Shown here one piece after another: positions 51,671 through 60,499 of a stretch of DNA of 64,000 nucleotides. Both the position numbers and the translations under genes were made by a program. Position 1 is the stretch's first letter. Each line of letters begins with the position of its first letter. This DNA is from JBBTCJ01 sp038043285 (GTDB lineage Bacteria > Planctomycetota > Phycisphaerae > UBA1845): the NCBI GenBank assembly GCA_038043285.1, contig JBBTCJ010000013.1:1-64000 (forward strand). Direction: 5' to 3'. The notes beneath the pieces are model-generated. The model had not been told where the DNA came from. It searched no databases and saw only the letters and a list, made by a program, of their open reading frames with translations.

Positions 51671-52164
51671 CGGACGACCTCCGCGCCGGCTTCGGCGCCC
51701 TGGACCTTGTCGCTGGCCAACGACCAGGATGCGATGCGCAGCGCGACCTCGTCATCCACGGCCTGTTCCTCGCGGCGCAATTGATCGAGGTGTCCGCGCC
51801 ATTGACGCTCCTTGAGCTTCTCGATCACGCGAAGCTTCGCCGTAACCTCGCCCAGCCGGCAACGCTCCCCGTCCAGCTCCGTCCGCTGTGTCTGCAGCGT
51901 CTCTCCGAACTCCTCCTGCTTTCGCATCAGCCAACCGTGAAATCGGTACTGACAGCGCAATGAAGCCACGTCGAGCAATCCAGCCGACTGCGCCTCGCGC
52001 GTCGCCTCGGCGTTCCGAGACCGCGCGGCTTGCAGTCGAGCGACGGCCTGTTCGGTGGCCGTGACCGTCCGCGCCGAGTCCGCGACGCGACGACGTTGCA
52101 CGTCGCGAGCCTGCTCCCGCAGCTTTCGCACGAACTCCAACCTGAACCGGAACCGCTTGGCCAT
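51667..52164 (-). CDS. fliJ: Flagellar export protein FliJ
   Basis: A 165-aa protein predicted as a long antiparallel coiled coil over nearly the full length (RFRFRLEFVRKLREQARDVQ at the start, EDLKER-like heptads near the end). FliJ-family proteins sit in the centre of the FliI ATPase ring and escort chaperones. The call rests on coiled-coil shape, size and place directly after fliI. ATG 52164; it overlaps the next gene by 4 bases. Confidence 0.85.
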   Translation of the reverse strand: MAKRFRFRLEFVRKLREQARDVQRRRVADSARTVTATEQAVARLQAARSRNAEATREAQSAGLLDVASLRCQYRFHGWLMRKQEEFGETLQTQRTELDGERCRLGEVTAKLRVIEKLKERQWRGHLDQLRREEQAVDDEVALRIASWSLASDKVQGAEAGAEVVR

Positions 52165-52269
52165 AGCCTTCCCAACTCGGTGAAGCTCTCCTGGCCGTCT
52201 GCCAAGCCAAGGAGTCTCGCCATACGGCGGCTCGCCCGAGCTGAAGCCCGCGGCTCGGTGTCGAGCGTC

Positions 52270-53643
52270 CTAGGCGCGCTTCGGTGCGGCGTCCGCCGTC
52301 GGCTTGCGCGACAACTCCTCCCGAACGGATCGAATCCGCGTGTTCAATTCAAGCAATGCACCACGCGTCTGATCGAAACCCGGACGCTCCTCCATCCGCT
52401 GCTGCAAAAACGTGTCGATCGCCGGTTTCGTCCGAACCGCTACGTCGAACTCAACATTGCTTCCCGGGGCGTAGGCCCCGACGTTGACCAGATCCTCGAT
52501 GTCCTTCCAGACCGCCAGCACCTTCCGCACCTCCGCCGCCGCGGCGCTGTGGTCCGCGTCCACCACGTCGCGCATGAGCCGGCTGATGCTTTCCAGCACC
52601 GCGACGGCCGGGTAATGCCCGCGGTTGGCTAGGTCGCGCGCCAGCCAAAGGTGCCCGTCCAGCACGCCGCGAATGGCGTCGGCGATCGGCTCGGTCAGGT
52701 CGTCCCCTTCGACGAGCACGGTGTACAACCCGGTGATGCTTCCCCGATTCGTGCGTCCGCTGCGTTCCAACAACTTGGGCAGCAGGCTGAACACGCTGGG
52801 CGGATAGCCTTTGGTGGTCGGCGGTTCCCCGGCGGATAGCCCGATCTGCCGTTGGGCCATCGCCATACGCGTCGTCGAGTCCATCAACAAGAGGACGTCT
52901 TTGCCCAGATCGCGGAAGTATTCGGCGATCGCGGTGGCGACAAAACCCGCACGCACGCGGAGCACAGGCGACTCGTCGGAGGTGCTGACCACGAGGACGG
53001 TTCGTTTCATGCCCTCCTCGCCCAGATCACGCCGAATGAAATCTCCGACCTCTCGTCCGCGTTCTCCGACCAGGGCCGCGATGGTCACGTCCGCGGCCGT
53101 CGATCGCGCGATCATGCCCAGCAAGATGCTCTTTCCGACGCCGGTTCCGGCAAAAATCCCAAAGCGCTGCCCGCCTCCCAGGGTGTGCATGGCGTCGATG
53201 ACCCGAATACCGGTGGGCAGCGGTCGGTCAATCGGTCGCCGGGACATCGCCCGCGGCGCGTCGCCGAATACCGGATAATGCGCCTCGGTGGTGAACCCGG
53301 CCTTCCCACCGATGCGCCGACCAAGGGCGTCGACCACACAGCCGAGCATGTCGCGTCCTACCGGCACAAACTGAAGTCCCAAGCGGCTGCGCACGCGGTC
53401 TTGCGTTCGCACCCCAGTCGGCTCCTGCAGGGTCATCAGCGTAGCGCGGTCCTCGCGCACGCCGACCACCTGGGCTGCGACGGGTTCCGCGTCGCGTCGC
53501 TGGATTTCGCACAGCGAACCGACGGGAAGCGAAAGCCCCTCGGCGGTCACGGTCAAACCCATGACCTCGACAACTCGTCCCGTGGTCCGCAATGGGAGCG
53601 ATCGTTCCAACAAACCTTTCTGATCCGCGAAGATGTCAACCAT
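52270..53643 (-). CDS. fliI: Flagellum-specific ATPase FliI
   Basis: A 457-aa F1-beta-like ATPase of the flagellar export apparatus. Walker A is GIFAGTGVGKSILLGMIARS near residue 160, the catalytic Glu is in VGERGREVGDF, Walker B is DVLLLMDSTTRMAMAQRQIG, and SVFSLLPKLLERSGR is a family stretch. It drives substrate unfolding with FliH and FliJ. ATG 53643 overlaps the fliH end by 8 bases and starts just before the beta-barrel domain; an upstream frame to 53694 is antisense-like. Confidence 0.96.
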   Translation of the reverse strand: MVDIFADQKGLLERSLPLRTTGRVVEVMGLTVTAEGLSLPVGSLCEIQRRDAEPVAAQVVGVREDRATLMTLQEPTGVRTQDRVRSRLGLQFVPVGRDMLGCVVDALGRRIGGKAGFTTEAHYPVFGDAPRAMSRRPIDRPLPTGIRVIDAMHTLGGGQRFGIFAGTGVGKSILLGMIARSTAADVTIAALVGERGREVGDFIRRDLGEEGMKRTVLVVSTSDESPVLRVRAGFVATAIAEYFRDLGKDVLLLMDSTTRMAMAQRQIGLSAGEPPTTKGYPPSVFSLLPKLLERSGRTNRGSITGLYTVLVEGDDLTEPIADAIRGVLDGHLWLARDLANRGHYPAVAVLESISRLMRDVVDADHSAAAAEVRKVLAVWKDIEDLVNVGAYAPGSNVEFDVAVRTKPAIDTFLQQRMEERPGFDQTRGALLELNTRIRSVREELSRKPTADAAPKRA

Positions 53644-54466
53644 CGGCGCCTCGTGTGTGATCTTCCGCGGCGGTTCCCGGTCCGCGCGCATCACCCTGCC
53701 CCAAGGCAGCCCCAGGGTTCGGCAGGTCGGACGCGCCGGTGGAGGCGTCGCCCAACAGCAATTCCACCAGCTCGTGGAGCTGCGTCTCGAGCGTCGCGTC
53801 CACCTCGGTCTTCCCGGTCACGACTCGGCAACCGCCGGGAGCCATCGAATCATCCGTCACGAAACGCACCCCGCTCGCCGACTCCGTCAGCGGCAGGAGC
53901 TTCGGGGCGAAACGCTCCATGGCCGCAAGGTCCTTGGGATTCGCGTGAATGACCAGGTTCGTTCGGGCGTACACCGAGTCCAACGCACGTTCGAGGTTCG
54001 CCAGCGCCGACTCGCTGCGGACGTTGCCGATGGCGAACGTCAGTTTTGTGGCCAGTTGGATCGCAAAGTCCAGAAGGTGCCGTCGCCCCGCGATCTCCAG
54101 ATCGCGCCGGGTTGCGTCGATCTCGCCCACAACTCGAACCATGTCCGCGACCAGGGCCGACTGTTGTTCATTGAACGTTCGCGTGGCGGTTTCGAGAGCT
54201 TCGCGGTGCCCTTCCTGCAGTCCGTCCTGCCGACCCTCGCGGTTACCCTTTTCGTACCCCTCAGCGAAACCGGTATCGTAGCCGTCTCGCTGCGCGTCGG
54301 CGCGAATTCGTTCCGCCTGATGCTTCGCCGCGGCAACGGTAGCGGCGGCCTCGCGCCGCGCGTCGCCGACCACTTGCTTGGCCAGCGCCAGATGGTCGGC
54401 CAAGTCGACGGCGGCCAATCGTCGAATCACCTTCCCCGGTTGTCCCGCCTTGATCACCGTCGACAT
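53636..54466 (-). CDS. fliH: Flagellar assembly protein FliH
   Basis: A 276-aa regulator of FliI. The N-terminal region has a long helix with Glu/Arg/Ala repeats (AKHQAERIRADAQRDGYDTG) followed by the GxxxG-like segment AEGYEKGNREGRQDGLQEGH typical of FliH. The C-terminal domain (about residues 140-245) resembles the V-type ATPase E subunit (VIHANPKDLAAMERFAPKLL). Between fliG and fliI as expected. ATG 54466 is preferred; ATG 54508 would overlap fliG. Confidence 0.9.
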   Translation of the reverse strand: MSTVIKAGQPGKVIRRLAAVDLADHLALAKQVVGDARREAAATVAAAKHQAERIRADAQRDGYDTGFAEGYEKGNREGRQDGLQEGHREALETATRTFNEQQSALVADMVRVVGEIDATRRDLEIAGRRHLLDFAIQLATKLTFAIGNVRSESALANLERALDSVYARTNLVIHANPKDLAAMERFAPKLLPLTESASGVRFVTDDSMAPGGCRVVTGKTEVDATLETQLHELVELLLGDASTGASDLPNPGAALGQGDARGPGTAAEDHTRGADG

Positions 54467-54500
54467 CGCACGTCCTCGCGTTTGCCGCGCCGTTCGGTCG

Positions 54501-55541
54501 TCAAACAATCATTGCCTTTTCGCCGCCACGGCCGGAGATGATGATCTCGCCCGAATCCTCCAGGCGCCGCACGACGTCTACAATTCGCTGCTGCGCCCCT
54601 TCGACGTCGGCCACCCGCACCGGTCCCATGAACTCCATGTCCTCCTTGATCAACTGCGCGGCGCGTTCGGACATGTTGCGGAAGATCTTGTCGCGCAACG
54701 GTTCGCTCGCCGTCTTCAGCGCCAGAGACAGTTCGTCGTTCTCGATCTCCTTCAGCACCGACTGAATGCCCTTGTCGTTGACCAGCAGAATGTCCTCAAA
54801 GACAAACATCAGGCGGCGAATCTGCTCGACCAGCTCGGGATCCTGGGCATCCAGGGCTTCCAGTATCCCCTTTTCCGTCGAGCGGTCGGCGCTGTTGAGC
54901 ATCTCCGCCACCGATTCAATGCCCCCGACCTTCTGGAACGTCTGCGACACGACGCCGGAAAGGCGCAACTCCAACCCCTGCTCGACCTCGCGGATCACCT
55001 CGGGATTGGTGTTTTCCATCGTGGCGATCCGTATCACCACTTCCAGTTGCTTGTTGAGCGGCAGCCCCGCCAGAATATCCGCGCCCTTGGTCGGCGCCAG
55101 GTGCGAGAGGATCAGGGCGATCGTCTGCGGGTGCTCGTCCTGGATGAACGTCGTCAGGTTTTCCGGATCGGTCTTGGCCAGGAACGAGAACGGTTTGCGG
55201 TGAACGTGATGTTCGATCAACCGCATGATGTTGCCCGCCTGTTCGGGCGTCATGGCCTTCTGCAGGAGCATCCGGGCGTAGGGCAGTCCGCCCTGCTTGG
55301 CGTAGGATCGCGCCAGGGCGATGTTGTAAAACTCCTCGATGATCTTCCCCCGCTCGCGCGGGCCGACCAGGTCGAGTTGGGCGATTTCCCGGGTGATGTC
55401 CTCGACGGTAGTTTCGTCGAGGTGGCGGAGAACTTCAGCCGCCACGTCGCCCTGCATGCTCACAAGCAGGATGGCCGCCTTGGTGACCCCCTTCAGCGCC
55501 GGCTTGTCTGGTGACGTCTCGGCTTCCTTGCCCATACCCAT
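54501..55541 (-). CDS. fliG: Flagellar motor switch protein FliG
   Basis: A 346-aa rotor protein with N, middle and C domains. KAAILLVSMQGDVAAEVLRH starts the N domain that binds FliF, the middle domain has HEHPQTIALILSHL-type sequence (QDEHPQTIALILSHLAPTKG), and the C-terminal torque domain holds the charged helix NDELSLALKTASEPLRDKIF with MSERAAQLIKEDMEF. It transfers stator force to the ring. Start ATG 55541; an alternative ATG two codons downstream is possible. Confidence 0.97.
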   Translation of the reverse strand: MGMGKEAETSPDKPALKGVTKAAILLVSMQGDVAAEVLRHLDETTVEDITREIAQLDLVGPRERGKIIEEFYNIALARSYAKQGGLPYARMLLQKAMTPEQAGNIMRLIEHHVHRKPFSFLAKTDPENLTTFIQDEHPQTIALILSHLAPTKGADILAGLPLNKQLEVVIRIATMENTNPEVIREVEQGLELRLSGVVSQTFQKVGGIESVAEMLNSADRSTEKGILEALDAQDPELVEQIRRLMFVFEDILLVNDKGIQSVLKEIENDELSLALKTASEPLRDKIFRNMSERAAQLIKEDMEFMGPVRVADVEGAQQRIVDVVRRLEDSGEIIISGRGGEKAMIV

Positions 55542-55695
55542 TCCTCCGCGCTCACGGCGTAACCGGACGTCGCGACGGCATCCACCTTGACGCAGCCTCC
55601 GCGTTCATCGTCCCGGTCGGTACACACCACAATAGCCCCGCAGCCTGGCGACTGCGGAACGGTCTCGACCCGAAACGAACAGTGTGCCCGGGCTT

Positions 55696-57399
55696 CTAAT
55701 CGTTATCGAGCCAGCGGCGAATAAGGCCCGCCGCGCCCTCGGGATCGGACTCCACCAGCTTCGAGACTTCTTCACCAAGTTGTTGAAAACGCAGCGTCTG
55801 GTCGTCGATCTCCCGGGCGATCAACAGCGTCTCGGAGGTGGCGGCCTTGCCCACCGGAGACGTGCCCGCGACGAGAAGTTGTTCCTGCTCCTCGTCGGCG
55901 CCCTCGGACGACGGCTTGGAACCGGCAGCCTTGGCGGTCTCCACTTCGGGAAGCGGCGGCGGCTTGGGCACACTGCGGACGATCCGCATCATCATGAACA
56001 TGCTCACCAGCGCCAGCGTCGCCAGGCCGAGCTGCGGACCATAGTCCCGGGCCATGTCCATAGCGTCGATCGACTCGGTACGCGCCTCCACCACCGTGGC
56101 GACTCCGGGGAGCTGGCTCCAACTGCTTCCACTGGCGCTCCACTCGACATCCGGGTAGACGTTCACCTGGACGTTCTTGGGATCCTTGGCCATGACGATC
56201 CGCTCGACGCCGGCCCGGACCTTGGCGATCTGATCTTCCATGATGCCGGTAAACTCGCCGTCCTCGTCCTTGGGGTCGCTCTTTTCGGGATACCGTGCCT
56301 TGAAGATCCCGACGATGAAGCTCCGCGGGATGCCGATGGCTGCGGTCACCGACTTCGGTGCAAACGGTACCTGCTCAACGGTCTCGGTCTCGGCGAGCTT
56401 GGGTTCAAAGTTCTCGACGCTCGACTGCTCCGTGGTGCTCGTCGACGCCCCCGCTCCGCCGGATACCGCCTGTCCGAGATTGGCCTGCACCCCCGGTTCG
56501 GCGGCAGGTGACGAGCCGCCTTGTTCACTGCTCTGAGCCGTCTCGATCCTGGGCTGCGCCGCCTCGTGCCGGAGCTTCTGCATGGTGCGCTTGCTGGAGT
56601 CCACCTCTACGGTCACCGCGACCCGCAATCCGGGGATGTAGGCGAGCGCGCCGAGGATTTTGGACTGCAAGTGGGCCTCACGTTTCTTCTCCATGCTGAA
56701 CACGTCAAAGCTGGCAAGGTCGTCGGGATGCGGGGTGTTGTACGAGCGGCCGGTGTTGGTGTCCGTCACGTACACGTTGTGCGGTTTCAGGCCCGCCACC
56801 GCTCCGCTGACGAGCTTGGCGAATCCGTCGACCATTTGCTCGCTCAACTCCTGCCCCGACGCCAGCATCACCGCGACCGAGGCAGTGGGAACGTCCGACT
56901 GCCCCCCCAGCCTCCGCTTGCTCTTCGGATTGATGATCACCGAGGCCTGTTTCACCGACGGCGTCGTGGCGATGATCTTGGCCAGCTCGTTCCCCTTGGC
57001 ATAGTTTTGCGCATAGTCCCGCGCCTCCGGGGCCGCGAAGGGGTTCTGATCGCTCACCACCGACGCCATGTCGTACAGGCTGCCTTCGGGAAGCGCGTTG
57101 GCGGCGTGAAGGACACGCAAGGCATTGTGCCGGTCCGCGGGACCGACGAACACGCGCGTCCCGCGGATTTCGTAGGGAATATCGTTGGCCTTCAGCGCCT
57201 CTTCGGCTCCGTCTAACTCGGAGTAGCTGAAATCGTGGTTCAACAGCGACACCGTGTCCGGCAACGTCGACCATTGCATCAGCCAAAGCATGGAGAAGGC
57301 CGCCAACACGGTGCAAAGCCCGATGGCCAGCCGTTGCGATACGGTCAACACCGACAGCCGCGCGGCGATCTCACTGATGAGTTGTCGTAGACGCTCCAT
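55696..57399 (-). CDS. fliF: Flagellar M-ring protein FliF
   Basis: A 567-aa protein building the MS ring. Transmembrane helices at residues about 20-40 (QRLAIGLCTVLAAFSMLWLM) and about 455-475 (LGLATLALVSMFMMMRIVR) flank the periplasmic ring-building motifs (YEIRGTRVFVGPADRHNALR, QNYAKGNELAKIIATTPSVK, QASVIINPKSKRRLGG). The cytoplasmic tail ends with GLIRRWLDND, the FliG-binding segment. A Gly/Ser/Gln-rich linker around residue 290 is common in the family. ATG 57399, after fliE. Confidence 0.97.
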   Translation of the reverse strand: MERLRQLISEIAARLSVLTVSQRLAIGLCTVLAAFSMLWLMQWSTLPDTVSLLNHDFSYSELDGAEEALKANDIPYEIRGTRVFVGPADRHNALRVLHAANALPEGSLYDMASVVSDQNPFAAPEARDYAQNYAKGNELAKIIATTPSVKQASVIINPKSKRRLGGQSDVPTASVAVMLASGQELSEQMVDGFAKLVSGAVAGLKPHNVYVTDTNTGRSYNTPHPDDLASFDVFSMEKKREAHLQSKILGALAYIPGLRVAVTVEVDSSKRTMQKLRHEAAQPRIETAQSSEQGGSSPAAEPGVQANLGQAVSGGAGASTSTTEQSSVENFEPKLAETETVEQVPFAPKSVTAAIGIPRSFIVGIFKARYPEKSDPKDEDGEFTGIMEDQIAKVRAGVERIVMAKDPKNVQVNVYPDVEWSASGSSWSQLPGVATVVEARTESIDAMDMARDYGPQLGLATLALVSMFMMMRIVRSVPKPPPLPEVETAKAAGSKPSSEGADEEQEQLLVAGTSPVGKAATSETLLIAREIDDQTLRFQQLGEEVSKLVESDPEGAAGLIRRWLDND

Positions 57400-57466
57400 G
57401 TCCTATGCAACCCGCATCCGAGCGAGCCGCTCCGCCGCGGACCAACGCGGTCCTCGCGACGTCGCG

Positions 57467-57778
57467 CTACACACGCATCTGCTGAATCTCCTGATACGCG
57501 TCGGTGAGCTTGTTACGAATCTCCATTAACAAGTCGAAGGCGATTCCCGCTTTGTTGACCGCGGCGAACACCTCGGCAACGTTGTTCGTCTGACCGGTGA
57601 CCAGCTTCTGCACGCCCTCGTCCGCTTCCGACTGCAGCCGATTGACCTCCGACAGGCTGTCCAGAAGGACCGAACGGAAATCCCTGCCGGCAGCGCTCTC
57701 CGCCCCTGGTACGACGCCGGGTCGAACCGTCGTATGGACCGGGAGAATCGGGCTCGTTGAAAAAATCGGATCCGACAT
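57467..57778 (-). CDS. fliE: Flagellar hook-basal body protein FliE
   Basis: A 103-aa adaptor between MS ring and rod. The family region is SFRSVLLDSLSEVNRLQSEA-like (FRSVLLDSLSEVNRLQSEAD), then VQKLVTGQTNNVAEVFAAVN and a C-terminal FDLLMEIRNKLTDAYQEIQQ. ATG 57778 is chosen; GTG 57796 is an alternative. The gene stands between flgC and fliF in the standard flgB-flgC-fliE-fliF order. Confidence 0.94.
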   Translation of the reverse strand: MSDPIFSTSPILPVHTTVRPGVVPGAESAAGRDFRSVLLDSLSEVNRLQSEADEGVQKLVTGQTNNVAEVFAAVNKAGIAFDLLMEIRNKLTDAYQEIQQMRV

Positions 57779-57851
57779 CGCTTCCAGAACTCCCACCGCC
57801 GACCGCCCCGTTCATCGCCAATGGATGCGCGCGGCGGCGTGGATAACCCCG

Positions 57852-58271
57852 TTACGCCAGCAGCGCCAGCGCTGTCCCGGCCATCCGCTTGGCCGCCTCC
57901 GCCACGGTGATGTTGGCTTCGTACGCCCGCGCGACGACCATCGCGTTAACCATTTCGGTGTGCTCGTCCACGTTCGATACGCGGACGTATCCCTTCTCCT
58001 TACCCGCCTTGATCGCATCCGGGTGTCCCGGATCCCAGCGCAGCTCGAAGGGCGCCGGATCTTCCATGATCGAGGTCACGTGCACGCCGGGTGCATCCTT
58101 CCCCCGCGCGGGATCGCCGGCGGAAAGCAGAGCCACCCGACGGCGATACGGGGCCGGGTCGCCCGCATCATTGCGCGTCACGTCCTTCATCGCCACGTTC
58201 CCGGCGATCACGTCCAGTTGCGTGCGATAGGCAACCAGAGCCGACGTACTGACGTCCAGGGTTCCAAACAC
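57852..58271 (-). CDS. flgC: Flagellar basal-body rod protein FlgC
   Basis: A 139-aa rod protein, exported by the flagellar gate. FGTLDVSTSALVAYRTQLDV then IAGNVAMKDVTRNDAGDPAP represents the N-terminal rod motif; the usual ANIAN is replaced by GNVAM. The C-terminal VDEHTEMVNAMVVARAYEAN is strongly conserved. GTG start at 58271. Directly after flgB (30 bases). Confidence 0.94.
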   Translation of the reverse strand: MFGTLDVSTSALVAYRTQLDVIAGNVAMKDVTRNDAGDPAPYRRRVALLSAGDPARGKDAPGVHVTSIMEDPAPFELRWDPGHPDAIKAGKEKGYVRVSNVDEHTEMVNAMVVARAYEANITVAEAAKRMAGTALALLA

Positions 58272-58301
58272 GCGTCCATCGCTCCTTGCATCCGAAAACG
58301 C

Positions 58302-58739
58302 CTACCGTGCCGAACCTCGAATCGCCGTGCGCATTCGGTCGAAGCTACCCCTCAGCAGCGCACTGGCCATTTCATGCGTCATCGCGGTCTCCGCCAGGTC
58401 CGCCATCTCCCGCTCTAGCGATAGATTGGTGCCGTCGTGGAACAGAACATTGTCCACCGGCTTGTCGGAAGGCGTCACTCTCAGTCGCCCACGCTCGTCC
58501 GTAGCCACTTCTTTCCCGCCGCGAATCTGGAAAGGCCGCCCCGCGCCTTCGTCCCGCACGTCCAATGCCTCTTGCAAGGCTCGTTGGAATCCCTTCGCGT
58601 CGAGCTGCTTGGCTCGGTATCCGGGGGTATGGGTGTTGGCGACGTTGTTCGCAATCACCTGCGCCCGATGTTCGGCGAAGGTCATCGTGGCAATCAGCGC
58701 CGGCGCCGCTCCGCCGTCGGTCAACGTCGAAAAGAACAC
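58302..58739 (-). CDS. flgB: Flagellar basal-body rod protein FlgB
   Basis: A 145-aa proximal rod protein. FFSTLTDGGAAPALIATMTF and HRAQVIANNVANTHTPGYRA then KQLDAKGFQRALQEAL are the FlgB N-terminal pattern, and VDNVLFHDGTNLSLEREMAD is the C-terminal one. GTG 58739 is chosen because FFSTLTDGG is the family start; the frame continues to 58940 only as junk. It is the first structural gene after the kinase/activator pair, and a sigma-54-like -24 element lies about 75 bp upstream. Confidence 0.94.
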   Translation of the reverse strand: MFFSTLTDGGAAPALIATMTFAEHRAQVIANNVANTHTPGYRAKQLDAKGFQRALQEALDVRDEGAGRPFQIRGGKEVATDERGRLRVTPSDKPVDNVLFHDGTNLSLEREMADLAETAMTHEMASALLRGSFDRMRTAIRGSAR

Positions 58740-58802
58740 TTTGCGTCTCCCCAAACCATCAACCTTGGCGCGCCTCACCGCCCGGCGCCGCAGCTTCGAC
58801 CA

Positions 58803-58820
58803 TGACACAGCCCGTGCCAA
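58803..58820 (-). promoter_or_regulatory. Candidate sigma-54 (-24/-12) promoter upstream of flgB
   Basis: On the minus strand TTGGCACGGGCTGTGTCA. The -24 half (TTGGCACG) is perfect. At the -12 spacing the sequence is GTGTC against the consensus TTGCW, so the TG is kept and the C is lost. The site lies between the sigma-54 activator gene and flgB and would start transcription about 50 bases before flgB. Confidence 0.5.
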
Positions 58821-58936
58821 CACATAACAACCCTCGAATCGAGGCTGGCAAGGCGACCTTTCACCAAAACCCGATCGGCCGACCTTGCGCTCAGCGCACT
58901 TCCTGCGCCCGGCCGCCATCGACGCCCGGATCAGCC

Positions 58937-60331
58937 TCACACACCCTGTCCGGTCATCGCCAGCCGCTCATTGCGCGAGGCGGCCTCATCGCGCCACTGT
59001 TTGAGCTTCATGCCCAATGTTCGGATTCCCATGCCCAGCGCTTTGGCGGACTTGGCCCGATGTCCGTCGAACCGCTGCAGTGTGCGTTCGATGAGGATCC
59101 GCTCCATGTCCTCAAGCATTCTTCCGTCGCGGAGCGCGCCGATTCCGTCCGCGGCTGCCGTCTTGGGCTTTACCCACGGTTCAATCAGTTCCGGTTGGAT
59201 CTCGTCCGTGCGGCACAACGTGGCGGCCCGACAGCACAGGTTCTCCAACTCGCGGACGTTGCCCGGCCACTCGTACTCCGTCAGCAGTTGCATCGCCTCC
59301 GGCGACACGCGGACCCCCGCCGGTCCGCCGGTGGCTTGCGCCCGCTCCAGGAAATGCCGGACCAGCTCCGGGATATCCTCGCGACGATCGCGCAGCGGAG
59401 GAACACAAACCGGCAGGACGTTCAACCGGTAGAAGAGATCCTGACGAAACCGCTTCCTCGCCACCCACTGCTCCAGATCGCGGTTGGTGGTGGCGACGAC
59501 GCGAACGTTCACCCGCCGCGTCACGCTGCTACCCACCCGCTCAAACTCGCCTTCCTGCAGCACTCGAAGCAGCTTGGCCTGCAATGGAGCGGCCAATTCT
59601 GATATCTCATCAAGCAAAAGCGTGCCGCCGTCCGCGAGTTCGAAACGTCCCTTCCGAGCACGATCCGCCCCGGTGAACGCACCCCGCTCGTGTCCGAACA
59701 GTTCACTTTCCAGCAATGCGGGCGACAGTGCGGCGCAGTTGACGCACAACATCGGCCTGTCCGCGCGAGGCGAGTTCCGGTGCACCTGCGACGCGACAAG
59801 TTCCTTCCCCGTTCCGGATTCCCCGGTAATCAGCACGGTCGCGTGACTTGAAGCCACCTTCTCGAGTTGGCGACGCAGATCCTCCATCGCGGGTCCGCTT
59901 CCGACAAGACCTCGCTGGAACCGGATGTCCTCGACTGTCGCCTTCAGTGCCTCGTTTTCCCGGCGAAGCCGCGCGTGTTCCAGAGCACGCTCAATCAGCA
60001 CCGCGACCGTTTCGGCGTCAAAGGGCTTCTGGATGTAATCAAACGCTCCGATTTTCATGGCCTCGACCGCCGTGGAGACCGTCGCGTAGGCGGTCATGAC
60101 GATGATCGGCGTTTCGCAGCCGGCGGCCCGCAGGTCGCGAATCAGCGTCAGTCCGTCCGTGCCCGGCATTTTCAGGTCGGTCATCACTACGTCGAACCGC
60201 TGCTCCTTGATCCGCTCGATCGCCTCCGCAGCGTCGGCGAATGTCGTCACCTCGTGGTCCTCGCGGATCAGCGCCGTCTCCAGCGAACCGCGCAGGATTT
60301 CCTTGTCGTCCACGACCGCGATGTTTGCCAT
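58937..60331 (-). CDS. Sigma-54-dependent response regulator (NtrC family, FlrC/FleR-like)
   Basis: A 464-aa three-domain activator. Receiver domain (residues 1-120): IAVVDDKEILRGSL with the phospho-acceptor Asp in VVMTDLKMPGTDGL. AAA+ domain: Walker A ITGESGTGKELVASQ, the sigma-54 loop ERGAFTGADRARKGR, and LLLDEISEL. C-terminal Fis-type helix-turn-helix: RAKSAKALGMGIRTLGMKLK. With GAFTGA intact it should work with sigma-54. A strong AAGGAGG lies 9 bases before ATG 60331. The kinase gene is just upstream and flgB just downstream, so flagellar class II/III genes are the likely targets. Confidence 0.93.
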   Translation of the reverse strand: MANIAVVDDKEILRGSLETALIREDHEVTTFADAAEAIERIKEQRFDVVMTDLKMPGTDGLTLIRDLRAAGCETPIIVMTAYATVSTAVEAMKIGAFDYIQKPFDAETVAVLIERALEHARLRRENEALKATVEDIRFQRGLVGSGPAMEDLRRQLEKVASSHATVLITGESGTGKELVASQVHRNSPRADRPMLCVNCAALSPALLESELFGHERGAFTGADRARKGRFELADGGTLLLDEISELAAPLQAKLLRVLQEGEFERVGSSVTRRVNVRVVATTNRDLEQWVARKRFRQDLFYRLNVLPVCVPPLRDRREDIPELVRHFLERAQATGGPAGVRVSPEAMQLLTEYEWPGNVRELENLCCRAATLCRTDEIQPELIEPWVKPKTAAADGIGALRDGRMLEDMERILIERTLQRFDGHRAKSAKALGMGIRTLGMKLKQWRDEAASRNERLAMTGQGV

Positions 60332-60499
60332 GTTCCGCCACGACCTCCTTACCCACGCAACCGGTTCCCAACGTCTCTTCCGCGCCCGCGCTGCGGGTTC
60401 GGGACAGCCTCCAACCTCTCCGAGTACCCTGGACGCGGGCCTCCAGCCCATGCAACCATCCGGCACCACACCTGCGCCGCATCCATTCGCCGGGCGCTT

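Noticed and set aside
57459..57476. Further copy of the nuoC/fliO hairpin element at the end of fliE
   Set aside because: Only a short GCGCTACAC-like stretch is shared; stem and TAGAGCAA border are missing.
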